Notes under the pieces: generated by a model | What the model was told of the DNA's origin: nothing | The model's database searches: none | Seen by the model: only the letters and a program-made list of their open reading frames with translations | Translations under genes and position numbers: made by a program | DNA from: Pseudomonas viridiflava | Lineage (GTDB): Bacteria; Pseudomonadota; Gammaproteobacteria; Pseudomonadales; Pseudomonadaceae | NCBI RefSeq assembly: GCF_900573885.1 | Contig: NZ_UPSE01000449.1 | Span: forward strand, 186,001-250,000 | Direction: 5' to 3' | Length of the DNA: 64,000 nucleotides | Part shown: in pieces, positions 7,720-16,326 of the stretch | Layout of the letters: the number at the start of each line of letters is the position of its first letter | How positions within the stretch are numbered: position 1 is the first letter of the stretch

Positions 7720-7847
7720 AAAAAAGAAAACCCCGCCGAGGCGGGGCTTTGCAGACTGTGTCCTGACATCCGTAGTCATCCACCATCCTGGTGGAAATCC
7801 AGCGTATCCGTGTTGGTTCCTTGGCGCTTCCGTGCACAACGTCCATG
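7720..7847 (-). ncRNA. Rsm-type regulatory sRNA (RsmX/RsmY/RsmZ family)
   Basis: An RNA of about 125 nt read on the minus strand. Its predicted 5' end is near 7847, below a -10-like TATTCT at 7859-7854. It carries nine GGA triplets (plus-strand TCC at 7761, 7769, 7779, 7786, 7798, 7807, 7818, 7829 and 7842), several in the loop contexts ACGGA/AAGGA/AGGAU typical of RsmA/RsmE-binding RNAs. It ends in the stem CCCCGCC/GGCGGGG with a U-rich tail (7746-7720). A perfect GacA box lies about 65 bp upstream of the predicted start. These RNAs titrate the translational repressors RsmA/RsmE and relieve repression of secondary metabolism, exoenzymes and biofilm traits. Which family member this is cannot be decided here, so no symbol is given. 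A small open frame overlapping it is not believed. Confidence 0.85.
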
Positions 7848-7903
7848 TACAAGAGAATAACGAGGCGTTATTACCGGGGGTAGTGGCGATAAGCAGCACG
7901 CTT

Positions 7904-7921
7904 TGTAAGCTTTGGCTTACA
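7904..7921. promoter_or_regulatory. GacA box (upstream activating sequence)
   Basis: The 18-bp element TGTAAG-CTTTGG-CTTACA matches the GacA consensus TGTAAG-N6-CTTACA exactly. Its centre is about 65 bp upstream of the predicted sRNA start, the spacing seen for rsmX/Y/Z promoters. The element is palindromic and also lies 122 bp before the endA start codon. Confidence 0.9.
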
Positions 7922-8042
7922 AACATTTAAACCATGCCTTAGGTCTGCTTTATTTTGTGAACGGGCTCTTGTTAGACTCGCTTTGTCCTACAAAATGACC
8001 ACGCCCGACGCCCACCATGCAGTACCTTGGGGTTCATGACTC

Positions 8043-8702
8043 ATGCGCGCAGTAGCAGTTGCTCTGGCTGGTTTATCGGTTTGCATGAGTTCCGCCGCCA
8101 CCGCGGGAGGACAGAACCAGCTCTCCGACCCGAAAGTCGCGGTCGATCAATTCTTCTGGAAGCAGCTTTACTCCAAAGGCGGTACCACGCTCTATTGCGC
8201 CAAGCCCTTTGTCGGCGAGCGCGGCCAGGTGGCGGCGAGCCTGGTGTACACGGCCAAGCAGATAAAGTCCGCGTTGCGCTGCGTCACCGACGGCCAATGC
8301 GCCGAAGCCAACCCGCAATACCCTTTCATGCTGAGCGATCTGCACAACATGTACCCTGCCCTGACGCTGGTCGAGCTGGCGCGCCGCAACGCGCAGTTCG
8401 GCGAACTCGGCGATGACGTGTCGAGCAAATTCAGCGACATCGGCTGCCAGCTGAAAGCCAGCTTCCAGTTGATCGAACCGCCGGATTCGGCCAAGGGCAA
8501 CGTTGCCCGCTCCATCTTCTACATGCGCAGCGAATACGGCTTGCCAGTGGTGGGGCAATTGCAGATGTACAAGCGCTGGAACCAGCTCGACCCACCGGAC
8601 GCCGAAGAAAAAGCACGCAACGACCAGATTGAAGCGCTGCAAGGCACGCGTAACCGGTTTATCGATGCGCCGGCGGCGGCGGAGCAGCTGACCCAGGAGT
8701 GA
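8043..8702 (+). CDS. endA: Endonuclease I family secreted DNase
   Basis: A 219-aa protein with a signal peptide of about 21 residues, so a periplasmic or secreted nuclease cutting double-stranded DNA. The beta-beta-alpha-metal active site region is seen as SDLHNMYP, followed by the family block GNVARSIFYMRSEYGLP and the C-terminal WNQLDPPDAEEKARN...QGTRNRFID, where E. coli EndA has QGNHNP. The ribosome binding site is weak and ATG 8043 is chosen for the signal peptide. It is divergent from the Rsm sRNA and ends in a shared terminator. The symbol follows the family; equivalence to E. coli endA is inferred. Confidence 0.85.
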   Translation: MRAVAVALAGLSVCMSSAATAGGQNQLSDPKVAVDQFFWKQLYSKGGTTLYCAKPFVGERGQVAASLVYTAKQIKSALRCVTDGQCAEANPQYPFMLSDLHNMYPALTLVELARRNAQFGELGDDVSSKFSDIGCQLKASFQLIEPPDSAKGNVARSIFYMRSEYGLPVVGQLQMYKRWNQLDPPDAEEKARNDQIEALQGTRNRFIDAPAAAEQLTQE

Positions 8703-8720
8703 CAATCCCCAACCACAAAC

Positions 8721-8748
8721 AAAAAACCCCGCATCAGCGGGGTTTTTC
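8721..8748. terminator. Bidirectional terminator between endA and acyl-CoA dehydrogenase
   Basis: The stem CCCCGC / GCGGGG with loop ATCA is flanked by six A on the left and five T on the right, between two convergent genes. Confidence 0.88.
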
Positions 8749-8766
8749 GTTAGCGCAAATCAACCA

Positions 8767-10545
8767 TCAGAACTGCGCAGCATCCAGCAGGTACAGCGAT
8801 TCGCTACCGGCTTTTACCGACGCTGTCAGCGAGTGAATACGCGGCAGCAGACGGGCGAAGTAGAAGCGTGCCGTGCCCAGTTTGCTGGCGTAGAACTCGT
8901 CTTGGCCTTCTTTGCCGAGTGATGCGCGCGCCATCAACGCCCACATGTAGGCGTAGGCGGTGTAGCCGAACACATGCAGGTATTCCACCGACGCCGCGCC
9001 GATTTCGTTCGGGTTGGACTTGGCGCTGTCGAGCAGCCAGGCGGTGAGGTCGTCGAGGTTGGCGATGGCCGCTTTCAGCGGTTCAACAAACTCGGCCATC
9101 TCGCCGTTAGTGCTGCCGATGAAGGCTTTCACTTCGTCAGCGAAGTGCTTGTAGAACGTGCCGCCGCTGCCGACGATCTTGCGGCCCACCAGGTCGAGTG
9201 CCTGGATGCCGTTGGTGCCTTCGTAGATTTGCGTGATGCGCACGTCGCGCACCAGCTGCTCCTGGCCCCACTCGCGAATGAAACCGTGGCCGCCGAAAAT
9301 CTGCTGGCCGTGCACGGTGGTTTCCAGACCGAGGTCGGTGAGGAACGCTTTGGCGATTGGCGTCAGCAGGGCCACCAACTCTTCGGCGCGTTTGCGCGTG
9401 GTCGGGTCTTCGCTGAACTTGGCGGTGTCGAGCTGCATGGCCACGTACGTGGAGAACGCGCGGCCACCTTCGTTGCTGGCTTTCATGGTCAGCAGCATGC
9501 GACGCACGTCGGGGTGCACGATGATCGGGTCAGCCACTTTGTCTTTGGCAACCGGGCCGGTCGGCGCGCGGCTTTGCAGACGGTCACGGGCGTATTCGAT
9601 GGCGCTCTGGTACGAACGCTCGCCAGCTGCCAGGCCTTGAATACCAACGCCCAGGCGCTCGTAGTTCATCATGGTGAACATGGCCGCCAGGCCTTTGTTC
9701 GGGCCGTCGATGATGTAGCCGGTGGCGCCGTCGAAGTTCATCACGCAGGTGGCGGAACCCTGAATACCCATCTTGTGCTCGATGGAACCGCAGGACAGCG
9801 TGTTGCGCTCGCCCAGGCTGCCGTCGGCATTGACCATGAACTTGGGCACCAGGAACAGCGAAATGCCTTTCGAGCCAGCCGGTGCGTCCGGCAGTTTTGC
9901 CAGCACCAGGTGGATGATGTTTTCAGTCAGGTCGTGCTCGCCGCCGGTGATGAAAATCTTGGTGCCGGTAACTTTGAAAGAACCGTCAGCCTGCGGCTCG
10001 GCCTTGGTGCGGATGATGCCCAGGTCAGTACCCGAATGCGGCTCGGTCAGGCACATGGAGCCGGCCCAAACGCCGGAATACATGTTCGGCAGGTAGGTTT
10101 CTTTCAGCTCGGCGCTGGCGTGGGCGTTGATCGACAGGCAAGCGCCAGCCGTCAGCATCGGGTACAGGCCAAACGACAGGTTGGCGGCGTTGAGCATTTC
10201 CTCAACCTGCGCGCCAAGCACTTTGGGCATGCCCATGCCGCCGTAAGCCGGGTCACCGCCTACGCCAACCCAGCCGCCTTCGCCGTAAATTTTGTAGGCC
10301 TCAGGGAAACCCGCCGGGGTGGTGACCACGGTATTGTTCCAGCTGCAGCCTTCTTCGTCGCCGCTACGGTTGAGCGGGGCGATGGTTTTTGCAGTGACCT
10401 TGCCGGCTTCTTCGAGGATCGCCTCGGCCGTGTCTGCATCGACGACTTCCGCCAGCGCAGGCAGTTGTTGCCAGAGTTTGGAGACCTCAAACACTTCATT
10501 GAGGACGAAACGCATATCGCGCAGGGGAGCTTTGTAGTCGGCCAT
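8767..10545 (-). CDS. Acyl-CoA dehydrogenase, FadE-type (paralogue 1)
   Basis: An FAD-dependent enzyme (592 aa) for the first oxidation of fatty acid beta-oxidation, acyl-CoA to trans-2-enoyl-CoA. The N terminus [19 protein letters not shown] is followed by the dehydrogenase signature MCLTEPHSGTDLG, the FAD-contact segment TGTKIFITGGEHDLTENIIH, and QIFGGHGFIREWGQEQLVRD near the C-terminal helical domain. The C-terminal ~130 residues are the extension shared by the ~600-aa Pseudomonas subgroup; E. coli FadE is much longer. The start is ATG 10545 behind AGGA; upstream open frame to 10866 is repeat DNA. It is closely related to the genes at 10867 and 14359. The chain-length preference is unknown. 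Confidence 0.92.
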   Translation of the reverse strand: MADYKAPLRDMRFVLNEVFEVSKLWQQLPALAEVVDADTAEAILEEAGKVTAKTIAPLNRSGDEEGCSWNNTVVTTPAGFPEAYKIYGEGGWVGVGGDPAYGGMGMPKVLGAQVEEMLNAANLSFGLYPMLTAGACLSINAHASAELKETYLPNMYSGVWAGSMCLTEPHSGTDLGIIRTKAEPQADGSFKVTGTKIFITGGEHDLTENIIHLVLAKLPDAPAGSKGISLFLVPKFMVNADGSLGERNTLSCGSIEHKMGIQGSATCVMNFDGATGYIIDGPNKGLAAMFTMMNYERLGVGIQGLAAGERSYQSAIEYARDRLQSRAPTGPVAKDKVADPIIVHPDVRRMLLTMKASNEGGRAFSTYVAMQLDTAKFSEDPTTRKRAEELVALLTPIAKAFLTDLGLETTVHGQQIFGGHGFIREWGQEQLVRDVRITQIYEGTNGIQALDLVGRKIVGSGGTFYKHFADEVKAFIGSTNGEMAEFVEPLKAAIANLDDLTAWLLDSAKSNPNEIGAASVEYLHVFGYTAYAYMWALMARASLGKEGQDEFYASKLGTARFYFARLLPRIHSLTASVKAGSESLYLLDAAQF

Positions 10546-10693
10546 GGTAGTGATCCTCGAACGATCCAACGATGCGGCCTTGAGGCCGGTATGACGCAGG
10601 CCTCGGAGTTTACCCGAACAACTTTTCAGACACATAGGGTCATGGTGAGACCGATAAGTCACACCCAAATCACGCCATACACACGTACTGAAT

Positions 10694-10802
10694 CCCCTCT
10701 CCCGCTTGCGGGAGAGGGTTAGGGAGAGGGGCTTTTCTCCGCGGTTTCGTGGCGGCCCCCAGCCCTCTCCCCCAGCCCCTCTCCCGCAAGCGGGCGAGGG
10801 GA
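10694..10802. repeat. CTCTCCC/GGGAGAGG palindromic repeat pair
   Basis: Two palindromes, CCCTCTCCCGC-TT-GCGGGAGAGGG and a second CCCCTCTCCCGC...GCGGGCGAGGGG, are separated by a GGGGCTTTTCTCC linker. It is the same family as the repeats at 44458-44643 and the tandem array at 56864-57664. Confidence 0.85.
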
Positions 10803-10822
10803 GCTTGATTGATGTCCGCCAC

Positions 10823-10848
10823 AAAAAAGCCCGCCATAAAGGCGGGCT
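10823..10848 (-). terminator. Terminator of acyl-CoA dehydrogenase paralogue 2
   Basis: The stem GCCCGCC / GGCGGGC with loop ATAAA; the A run on the plus strand gives a U tract on the minus-strand transcript, 18 bases past the stop codon. Confidence 0.85.
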
Positions 10849-10866
10849 CCCGTTCAGCCTGGGCAC

Positions 10867-12660
10867 TCAACCAGCAAACTGCTCGGCACTCAACTGCATC
10901 AGGCTTTCGCTGCCCGCTTCCACGCCAGCGCGGTGCACCAGGGTGCGTGGCAGCAAGCGTTTGAAGTAGAAGTCAGCCGTGGCCAGCTTGGCTTTGTAGA
11001 ACTCTGCATCGCCGCTGCCGGCGTCGATTTTCTCTTGCGCCACAACGGCCATGCGCAGCCAGAAGTAGGCCAGCACCACGTAGCCGGAATACATCAGGTA
11101 GTCGGTCGCGGCGGCGCCTACTTCGTCCGGGTTTTTCATGGCGGCCATGCCGACTTTAGTGGTCAGGTCGCCCCACTCTTTATTCAGCGTGGCGAGCTGG
11201 GTGAACGCTGCCTGCAATTGCGGATGGCTGGCGTTGGCTTCGCAGAATTTGTGCACCAACTTGGTAAAGCCCCGCAGCAATTTGCCTTGGCTGCCGAGCA
11301 CTTTGCGGCCGAGCAGGTCGAGGGCCTGAATGCCGTTGGTGCCTTCGTACAGCAAGGCAATCCGGCAGTCGCGCACCAGCTGCTCCATGCCCCATTCACG
11401 AATAAAGCCGTGGCCGCCAAACACCTGCATACCGTGGTTGGTCACTTCCAGGCCGGTTTCGGTCATGAAGGCTTTGCAAATGGGCGTGAGGAAGGCCAGC
11501 AGGTCTTCGGCTTGCTGACGTTGTTCTTCGCTCTCGGCGTGCAACTGGTCAAGCAGTTGGGCGCAGAAGTAGGCCAGCGCACGGTTGCCTTCGTTGAAGG
11601 CTTTCATGGTCAGCAACATGCGGCGCACGTCGGGGTGCACGATGATCGGGTCGGCAGATTTTTCCGGGGCCTTGGCGCCGGTGAGCGAACGCATCTGCAA
11701 ACGCTCGGTGGCGTATTTCAGGGCGCCCTGGTAGCTGGTTTCGCCCAGGCAAAGGCCCTGCATGCCGGTGCCCAACCGCGCATGGTTCATCATGGTGAAC
11801 ATGCAGTTCAGGCCTTTGTTCATCTCACCGATGAGGTAGCCCTTGGCGTTATCGAAGTTGATGACGCAGGTGGCCGAGCCTTTGATGCCCATTTTGTGTT
11901 CGATGGAGCCGCAGGTCACCGCGTTGCGCTCGCCGGCTTTGCCGTCCGCTGCCGGGTGGAATTTGGGCACGATAAACAGGGAAATGCCTTTGGTGCCCGC
12001 TGGCGCGTCCGGCAGTTTGGCCAGCACCAGGTGCACGATGTTTTCGCTGAGGTCGTGCTCGCCCGAGGAGATGAAAATCTTACTGCCGGTCAGCGAGTAG
12101 CTGCCGTCCGCCTGGGGCACGGCGCGGGTTTTGATCAGGCCCAGGTCGGTGCCGCAGTGCGCTTCGGTCAGGCACATGGTGCCGGTCCAGTTGGCCTCGG
12201 TCATCTGCGTGAGGTAGGTCTGCTTCTGTTCTTCGGTGCCGTGGGCGTGAATGGCCGCCATGGCGCCTTGGGTCAGACCGGGGTACATGCCCCAGGCGTA
12301 GTTGCTGGAGCCGATCATTTCGCTGAACAGCAGGCCCAGCGAATGCGGCAGGCCCTGACCGCCGTAGGTGGGGTCGGCCGACAGGCTCATCCAGCCGCCT
12401 TCGGCGAACTGCTGGAAGGCTTCTTTAAAGCCGGTTGGCGTGGTGACGACGCCGTTGTCGAACTTGCATTCCTCTTCGTCGCCGGAGCGATTCAGCGGTG
12501 CGATGACCTGTTCGCAGAACTTCGCCCCTTCCTCAAGAATGGCGTTGACCATGTCCGGCGAGGCGTCGGTCGCGCCCATGGCCGCGTAGCCAGCGTGGAA
12601 GTCGAAAACTTCGTCGACCAGAAAGCGCATGTCGCGCAAGGGAGCCTTGTATTCGGGCAT
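10867..12660 (-). CDS. Acyl-CoA dehydrogenase, FadE-type (paralogue 2)
   Basis: A 597-aa FAD enzyme of beta-oxidation, starting MPEYKAPLRDMRFLVDEVF with a GGAG ribosome binding site. It carries MCLTEAHCGTDLG, TGSKIFISSGEHDLSENIVH, and QVFGGHGFIREWGMEQLVRD. These are the same landmarks in the same order as the neighbours at 8767 and 14359, so all three arose by duplication. It has its own terminator, and a ~120-bp gap separates it from the GGDEF gene upstream, so it is probably transcribed separately. The specific acyl chain length is not predictable from sequence. Confidence 0.92.
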   Translation of the reverse strand: MPEYKAPLRDMRFLVDEVFDFHAGYAAMGATDASPDMVNAILEEGAKFCEQVIAPLNRSGDEEECKFDNGVVTTPTGFKEAFQQFAEGGWMSLSADPTYGGQGLPHSLGLLFSEMIGSSNYAWGMYPGLTQGAMAAIHAHGTEEQKQTYLTQMTEANWTGTMCLTEAHCGTDLGLIKTRAVPQADGSYSLTGSKIFISSGEHDLSENIVHLVLAKLPDAPAGTKGISLFIVPKFHPAADGKAGERNAVTCGSIEHKMGIKGSATCVINFDNAKGYLIGEMNKGLNCMFTMMNHARLGTGMQGLCLGETSYQGALKYATERLQMRSLTGAKAPEKSADPIIVHPDVRRMLLTMKAFNEGNRALAYFCAQLLDQLHAESEEQRQQAEDLLAFLTPICKAFMTETGLEVTNHGMQVFGGHGFIREWGMEQLVRDCRIALLYEGTNGIQALDLLGRKVLGSQGKLLRGFTKLVHKFCEANASHPQLQAAFTQLATLNKEWGDLTTKVGMAAMKNPDEVGAAATDYLMYSGYVVLAYFWLRMAVVAQEKIDAGSGDAEFYKAKLATADFYFKRLLPRTLVHRAGVEAGSESLMQLSAEQFAG

Positions 12661-12777
12661 GAATGTTCTCCTAGGCAGGGACGCGAACGCGTCATCGAGA
12701 CCGACACGCTACTGCCGGCCCGTTGCCCGGGACAATGACGTTGTGCGTGCTGAATGCGCGCCTATAAGCAGGCTCGC

Positions 12778-14070
12778 CTATGACGTCGACGTGGCCACTC
12801 GCACTGCGCCGCGACGGTTCTGGCCGTGCTGGATCACGCAGTTGCGCCCCGCTGCCTTGGCCGCGTATAGCGCGCGGTCGGCGGCTTTGATCACCTCTTC
12901 GGGCGTGCGCTGTTCGCTTTCTTTTTCGGCCACGCCAATGCTCACGGTCACCGACACGCTGGTGGCCGCCGCCGCGCCGCGCCGCTGTTTGCCTTTGCTG
13001 TCGTTCTGCGGACGGCTGCCTTTGTCGCGCAGTTGAATCACGTAGCGCTCCACCGCCTGACGCACGTCTTCCAGATGCGGTTTGCACTCGTCGAGGGTCT
13101 TGCCGGAAAACACCAGCGTGAACTCCTCACCACCGTAGCGATACGCCTTGCCGCCGCCACCGATTTTTCGCAGCTGGCTGGCGACTACGCGCAGTACCTG
13201 GTCGCCGACGTCATGACCGTGGGTGTCGTTGAATTTCTTGAAGTGATCGACGTCGGCCATGGCGATCACGTAGTTGCGGCCGAGACGTGGCAAGCGTTCG
13301 TTGAGCGCGCGACGCCCCGGCAACCCCGTGAGTTCGTCGCGAAAGGCCATCTGGTAGGCCTCGTGCGCGACCGCCACGGCCAGAATCAGCATCACCTGGC
13401 TACTCATCACATTCAGGCCATGGGGCAGCAGGAAGGTTTTCGGCAGCATCCAGCACAGCCCGATCAGGCCGACGATCTGCGCGGCATGCAGCGGGCGCGG
13501 CTTGTAGATGTATTGAACGACCAGCCCGATAAACGCCAGCAGAAACAGCGGATAGGCCAGCTGCACCAGGCTCATCCATTCGGCGTGCAGCGACGGCCAG
13601 CGAATCTGCGCCAGCCATTCCAGCATGCCCTCGGGGTAGCGCTGTGCCAGGCCCAGCACCACGGCGCCAATGGCCAGCAACACGGCGGAACGCGCCACCA
13701 GATCGCGGACCAGATGGGTGCGCTCCAGCCAGGCGGCGTAGATGCCATACAGCAGCGGCAGCAGCAGGCTGCACAGGTGGAACACCAATGCGGTTTCCGG
13801 CCGCGCCTTGCCGGTGGTGCGGAAAAAGTCGGCTTGGGTGTCGAGCAGGAAGTAGGCTGCGTACACCACCACCAGCAGAAACAGCTCGCGCTGACGGGAA
13901 TAGATCAGGCAGAACGCGCCGCCGAGAATCAGCAGCAGCGTGGGCAACACGTTGAACAGCGAGGTGAAGAACTCGTTCAGCAACGCCTGGCTGGCAGCCG
14001 CCATCCCTGCCACCAAAAGCAGCAAAGAAGGGAGGAAATGGCTGAGGCGAACGGCTTTAAGGCGATGCAC
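12778..14070 (-). CDS. Membrane diguanylate cyclase (GGDEF domain)
   Basis: A 430-aa inner-membrane protein, probably synthesising c-di-GMP from two GTP. About six to seven membrane helices fill residues 10-235 (7TM-like sensor of unknown ligand). A GGDEF domain follows from DELTGLPGRR at 245-254 to the C terminus. The active-site loop is intact (GGEEF, 313-317). The position of the allosteric inhibitory RxxD site instead reads GGGG (304-307), so product inhibition through this site is unlikely. A Lys/Gln/Gly-rich insert at about 350-370 interrupts the domain before SVTVSIGVAEK. The start is GTG with a weak ribosome binding site. It sits between two fatty-acid dehydrogenase genes; a functional link is not shown. 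Confidence 0.88.
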   Translation of the reverse strand: MHRLKAVRLSHFLPSLLLLVAGMAAASQALLNEFFTSLFNVLPTLLLILGGAFCLIYSRQRELFLLVVVYAAYFLLDTQADFFRTTGKARPETALVFHLCSLLLPLLYGIYAAWLERTHLVRDLVARSAVLLAIGAVVLGLAQRYPEGMLEWLAQIRWPSLHAEWMSLVQLAYPLFLLAFIGLVVQYIYKPRPLHAAQIVGLIGLCWMLPKTFLLPHGLNVMSSQVMLILAVAVAHEAYQMAFRDELTGLPGRRALNERLPRLGRNYVIAMADVDHFKKFNDTHGHDVGDQVLRVVASQLRKIGGGGKAYRYGGEEFTLVFSGKTLDECKPHLEDVRQAVERYVIQLRDKGSRPQNDSKGKQRRGAAAATSVSVTVSIGVAEKESEQRTPEEVIKAADRALYAAKAAGRNCVIQHGQNRRGAVRVATSTS

Positions 14071-14194
14071 GACAATGTTCCACGGGCCGTCAGAAAGTGG
14101 CGGCGAACCGGTGGCATTTTGCCTATTTCCAGCGCGTTCGGCACCGGTTCGTGTCGCAAATTCCTGTTATTGGGAGCGGAGCGAACTTCTTTCT

Positions 14195-14220
14195 GTGGGC
14201 GCGGCTTCAGCCGCGATGCT
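14195..14220. repeat. Short GCGGCTTCAGCCGC palindrome
   Basis: A partial copy of the inverted repeat family GTAGGAGCGGCTTCAGCCGCGATGC, also found complete at 52756-52814. It lies in the 288-bp gap between the GGDEF gene and the third acyl-CoA dehydrogenase gene; the rest of that gap holds only the terminator at 14297-14330. Confidence 0.6.
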
Positions 14221-14296
14221 TTTGCTCTGCGCACGAACGCATCGCGGCCAATCGGAAAGCCGCCCAACCGCCCCAACAGACGACGAATCGCGCCCA

Positions 14297-14330
14297 TAAA
14301 AAAACCGCCCGCCTTTTCAGGCGAGCGGTT
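14297..14330 (-). terminator. Terminator of acyl-CoA dehydrogenase paralogue 3
   Basis: On the minus strand the stem ACCGCTCGCC / GGCGGGCGGT (one weak pair) with loop TGAAAA is followed by a long U run. Confidence 0.82.
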
Positions 14331-14358
14331 CTTCTCAACCGATGGTGCGAACTACGAC

Positions 14359-16164
14359 TTAGTAGCCCAGCGCGAAGTCTTCTTCGGCCATGTCCATCAG
14401 GTTGTTGGCGCCGGACAACATGGCGTCAACGTGCGCGCGGGTGCGCGGCAGGATGCGCTGGAAGTAGAAGCGCGCGGTTTGCAGCTTGGCTTTGTAGAAG
14501 GCTTCTTCGGCGGTGCCAGCAGCCAGTTTCTCGGCAGCCAGACGCGCCATGTCGGCCCAGAAGTACGCCAGGCACACATAGCCGGAGTACATCAGGTAGT
14601 CGACCGAAGCAGCACCCACTTCTTCGCGATCTTTCATGGCGGCCATACCGACCTTCATGGTCAGCTCGCCCCACTCTTTGTTCAGCTTGGCCAGCGGAGC
14701 GGTGAACTCGGCTACAGCCTCGTTACCTTCGTTGGTCTGCACGAACTTGTGCACGATCTTGGTGAAGCCTTTGAGTGCTTCGCCTTGGGTTTGCAGCACT
14801 TTACGGCCCAGCAGGTCGAGTGCCTGGATACCGGTGGTGCCTTCGTACAGCATGGAAATGCGGCTGTCGCGAACGTTCTGCTCCATGCCCCACTCGGCGA
14901 TAAAGCCGTGGCCGCCGTAGATTTGCACGCCGTGGTTAGCGGCTTCGAAACCTACTTCGGTCATGAAGGCTTTGGCGATTGGCGTCAGGAAGGCCAACAG
15001 CGAATCGGCTTTCTTCTTGGCTTCTTCGTCTTGGCTGTATTTGACGATGTCCACTTGCTGAGCGGTGAAGTAGACCATTGCGCGGTTGCCTTCGGCGAAC
15101 GCTTTCATGGTCAGCAGCATGCGGCGAACGTCGGGGTGCACGATGATCGGGTCAGCGGCTTTGTCCGGCGCTTTCGGGCCAGTCAGCGAGCGCATCTGCA
15201 GACGTTCACGGGCGTATTTCAGACCACCCTGGAAGCCGACTTCAGCGTGCGCCAGACCTTGCAGCGCGGTACCCAGGCGAGCGGTGTTCATAAAGGTGAA
15301 CATGCAGTTCAGGCCTTTGTTCGCCGGGCCGATCAGGTAACCGGTGGCGCCGTCGAAGTTCATCACGCAGGTAGCGTTACCGTGAATGCCCATCTTGTGC
15401 TCAAGCGAGCCACAGGAAACGGCGTTGCGGGTGCCGACGCTGCCGTCTTCGTTCACGTTGAACTTGGGAACGATGAACAGCGAAATGCCTTTGGTGCCTT
15501 GCGGCGCGTCGGGCAGGCGGGCCAGAACGATATGGACGATGTTGTCGGCCATGTCGTGTTCGCCAGCGGAAATGAAGATTTTGGTGCCGGAAACTTTGTA
15601 CGAGCCGTCCGCTTGCGGTTCAGCTTTGGTACGCAGCATGCCCAGGTCGGTGCCGCAGTGCGGCTCGGTCAGGCACATGGTGCCGGTCCACTCGCCGGAA
15701 ACCAGCTTGGTCAGGTAGGTGTGCTGCTGCTCAGGCGTGCCGTGCTCGGAGATGGTGTTCATCGCACCGTGCGACAGGCCTGGGTACATGCCCCACGACC
15801 AGTTCGAGCTGCCGACCATTTCGCTCAGTACCAGACCCAGAGATTCCGGCAGGCCTTGGCCGCCGTGCTCTACGTCGTGGGACAGGCTTGGCCAGCCGCC
15901 TTCTACGTATTGTTTGTAGGCTTCTTTAAAGCCAGTCGGGGTTTTAACGCCGGACTCGCTCCAGGTGCAGCCTTCCAGGTCGCCAACGCGGTTCAGTGGC
16001 GACAGCACTTGCTCACAAAACTTGGCGCCTTCCTCGAGAATGGCATCAACCATGTCCGGGGTAGCATCTGCGCAAGCCGGCAGGCTTTGATAGTGCGCTT
16101 CGTAGCCGAGCAACTCGTCACGTACGAAACGAATATCACGCAAGGGGGCCTTGTAATCAGGCAT
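14359..16164 (-). CDS. Acyl-CoA dehydrogenase, FadE-type (paralogue 3)
   Basis: A 601-aa FAD enzyme of beta-oxidation, starting [20 protein letters not shown], with GAGG before the ATG. Landmarks are [33 protein letters not shown] and [20 protein letters not shown]. It is closest in layout to the 10867 gene. This is the only one of the three with a recognisable regulatory element: two overlapping PsrA-type boxes about 100 bp upstream. That fits induction by long-chain acyl-CoA and suggests it is the main fatty-acid-responsive copy (inference). As recalled, P. aeruginosa has an equivalent three-gene cluster next to its biotin genes. Confidence 0.92.
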   Translation of the reverse strand: MPDYKAPLRDIRFVRDELLGYEAHYQSLPACADATPDMVDAILEEGAKFCEQVLSPLNRVGDLEGCTWSESGVKTPTGFKEAYKQYVEGGWPSLSHDVEHGGQGLPESLGLVLSEMVGSSNWSWGMYPGLSHGAMNTISEHGTPEQQHTYLTKLVSGEWTGTMCLTEPHCGTDLGMLRTKAEPQADGSYKVSGTKIFISAGEHDMADNIVHIVLARLPDAPQGTKGISLFIVPKFNVNEDGSVGTRNAVSCGSLEHKMGIHGNATCVMNFDGATGYLIGPANKGLNCMFTFMNTARLGTALQGLAHAEVGFQGGLKYARERLQMRSLTGPKAPDKAADPIIVHPDVRRMLLTMKAFAEGNRAMVYFTAQQVDIVKYSQDEEAKKKADSLLAFLTPIAKAFMTEVGFEAANHGVQIYGGHGFIAEWGMEQNVRDSRISMLYEGTTGIQALDLLGRKVLQTQGEALKGFTKIVHKFVQTNEGNEAVAEFTAPLAKLNKEWGELTMKVGMAAMKDREEVGAASVDYLMYSGYVCLAYFWADMARLAAEKLAAGTAEEAFYKAKLQTARFYFQRILPRTRAHVDAMLSGANNLMDMAEEDFALGY

Positions 16165-16264
16165 AGCGGTAACCTCTACGATGGGTCCTAGATGGGTGAC
16201 CGGCTTCGCGGTCTCGTGCGAGATCTCTCTCGATTGCCCGGCGGCTAGGATTCAGCCCAGCAAT

Positions 16265-16291
16265 CAAACAGGCGTTTGAAACATACGTTTA
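16265..16291 (-). promoter_or_regulatory. Double PsrA-type box upstream of acyl-CoA dehydrogenase paralogue 3
   Basis: CAAAC-AGGC-GTTTG (16265-16278) overlaps GAAAC-ATAC-GTTTA (16278-16291) by one base. Both fit the PsrA consensus (G/C)AAAC-N2-4-GTTT(G/C), the second with one terminal mismatch. PsrA is the fatty-acid-responsive TetR-family repressor of Pseudomonas beta-oxidation genes. The site is about 100 bp upstream of the start codon, where a repressor would cover a promoter. Confidence 0.65.
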
Positions 16292-16326
16292 CGCTGGTAC
16301 CTTGTCAAGCATCCCCCTACAGCCTT

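Larger units (their letters stand above)
10546..10866. other. Intergenic stretch holding a palindromic repeat and a terminator
   Basis: This 321-bp gap between two acyl-CoA dehydrogenase genes contains the CTCTCCC-type repeat at 10694-10802 and the terminator at 10823-10848. No gene or convincing promoter element for the 8767-10545 gene was recognised in the rest. Confidence 0.7.

Noticed and set aside
7640..7852. 70-aa minus-strand open frame
   Set aside because: It coincides with the Rsm-type sRNA, including its terminator; GGA-rich structure explains the sequence better.
13033..16191. 1052-aa plus-strand open frame antisense to the acyl-CoA dehydrogenase gene
   Set aside because: It runs opposite two genes with clear motifs; long antisense frames are common in G+C-rich DNA. 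Its translation is Gln/His/Val-rich with no domain.
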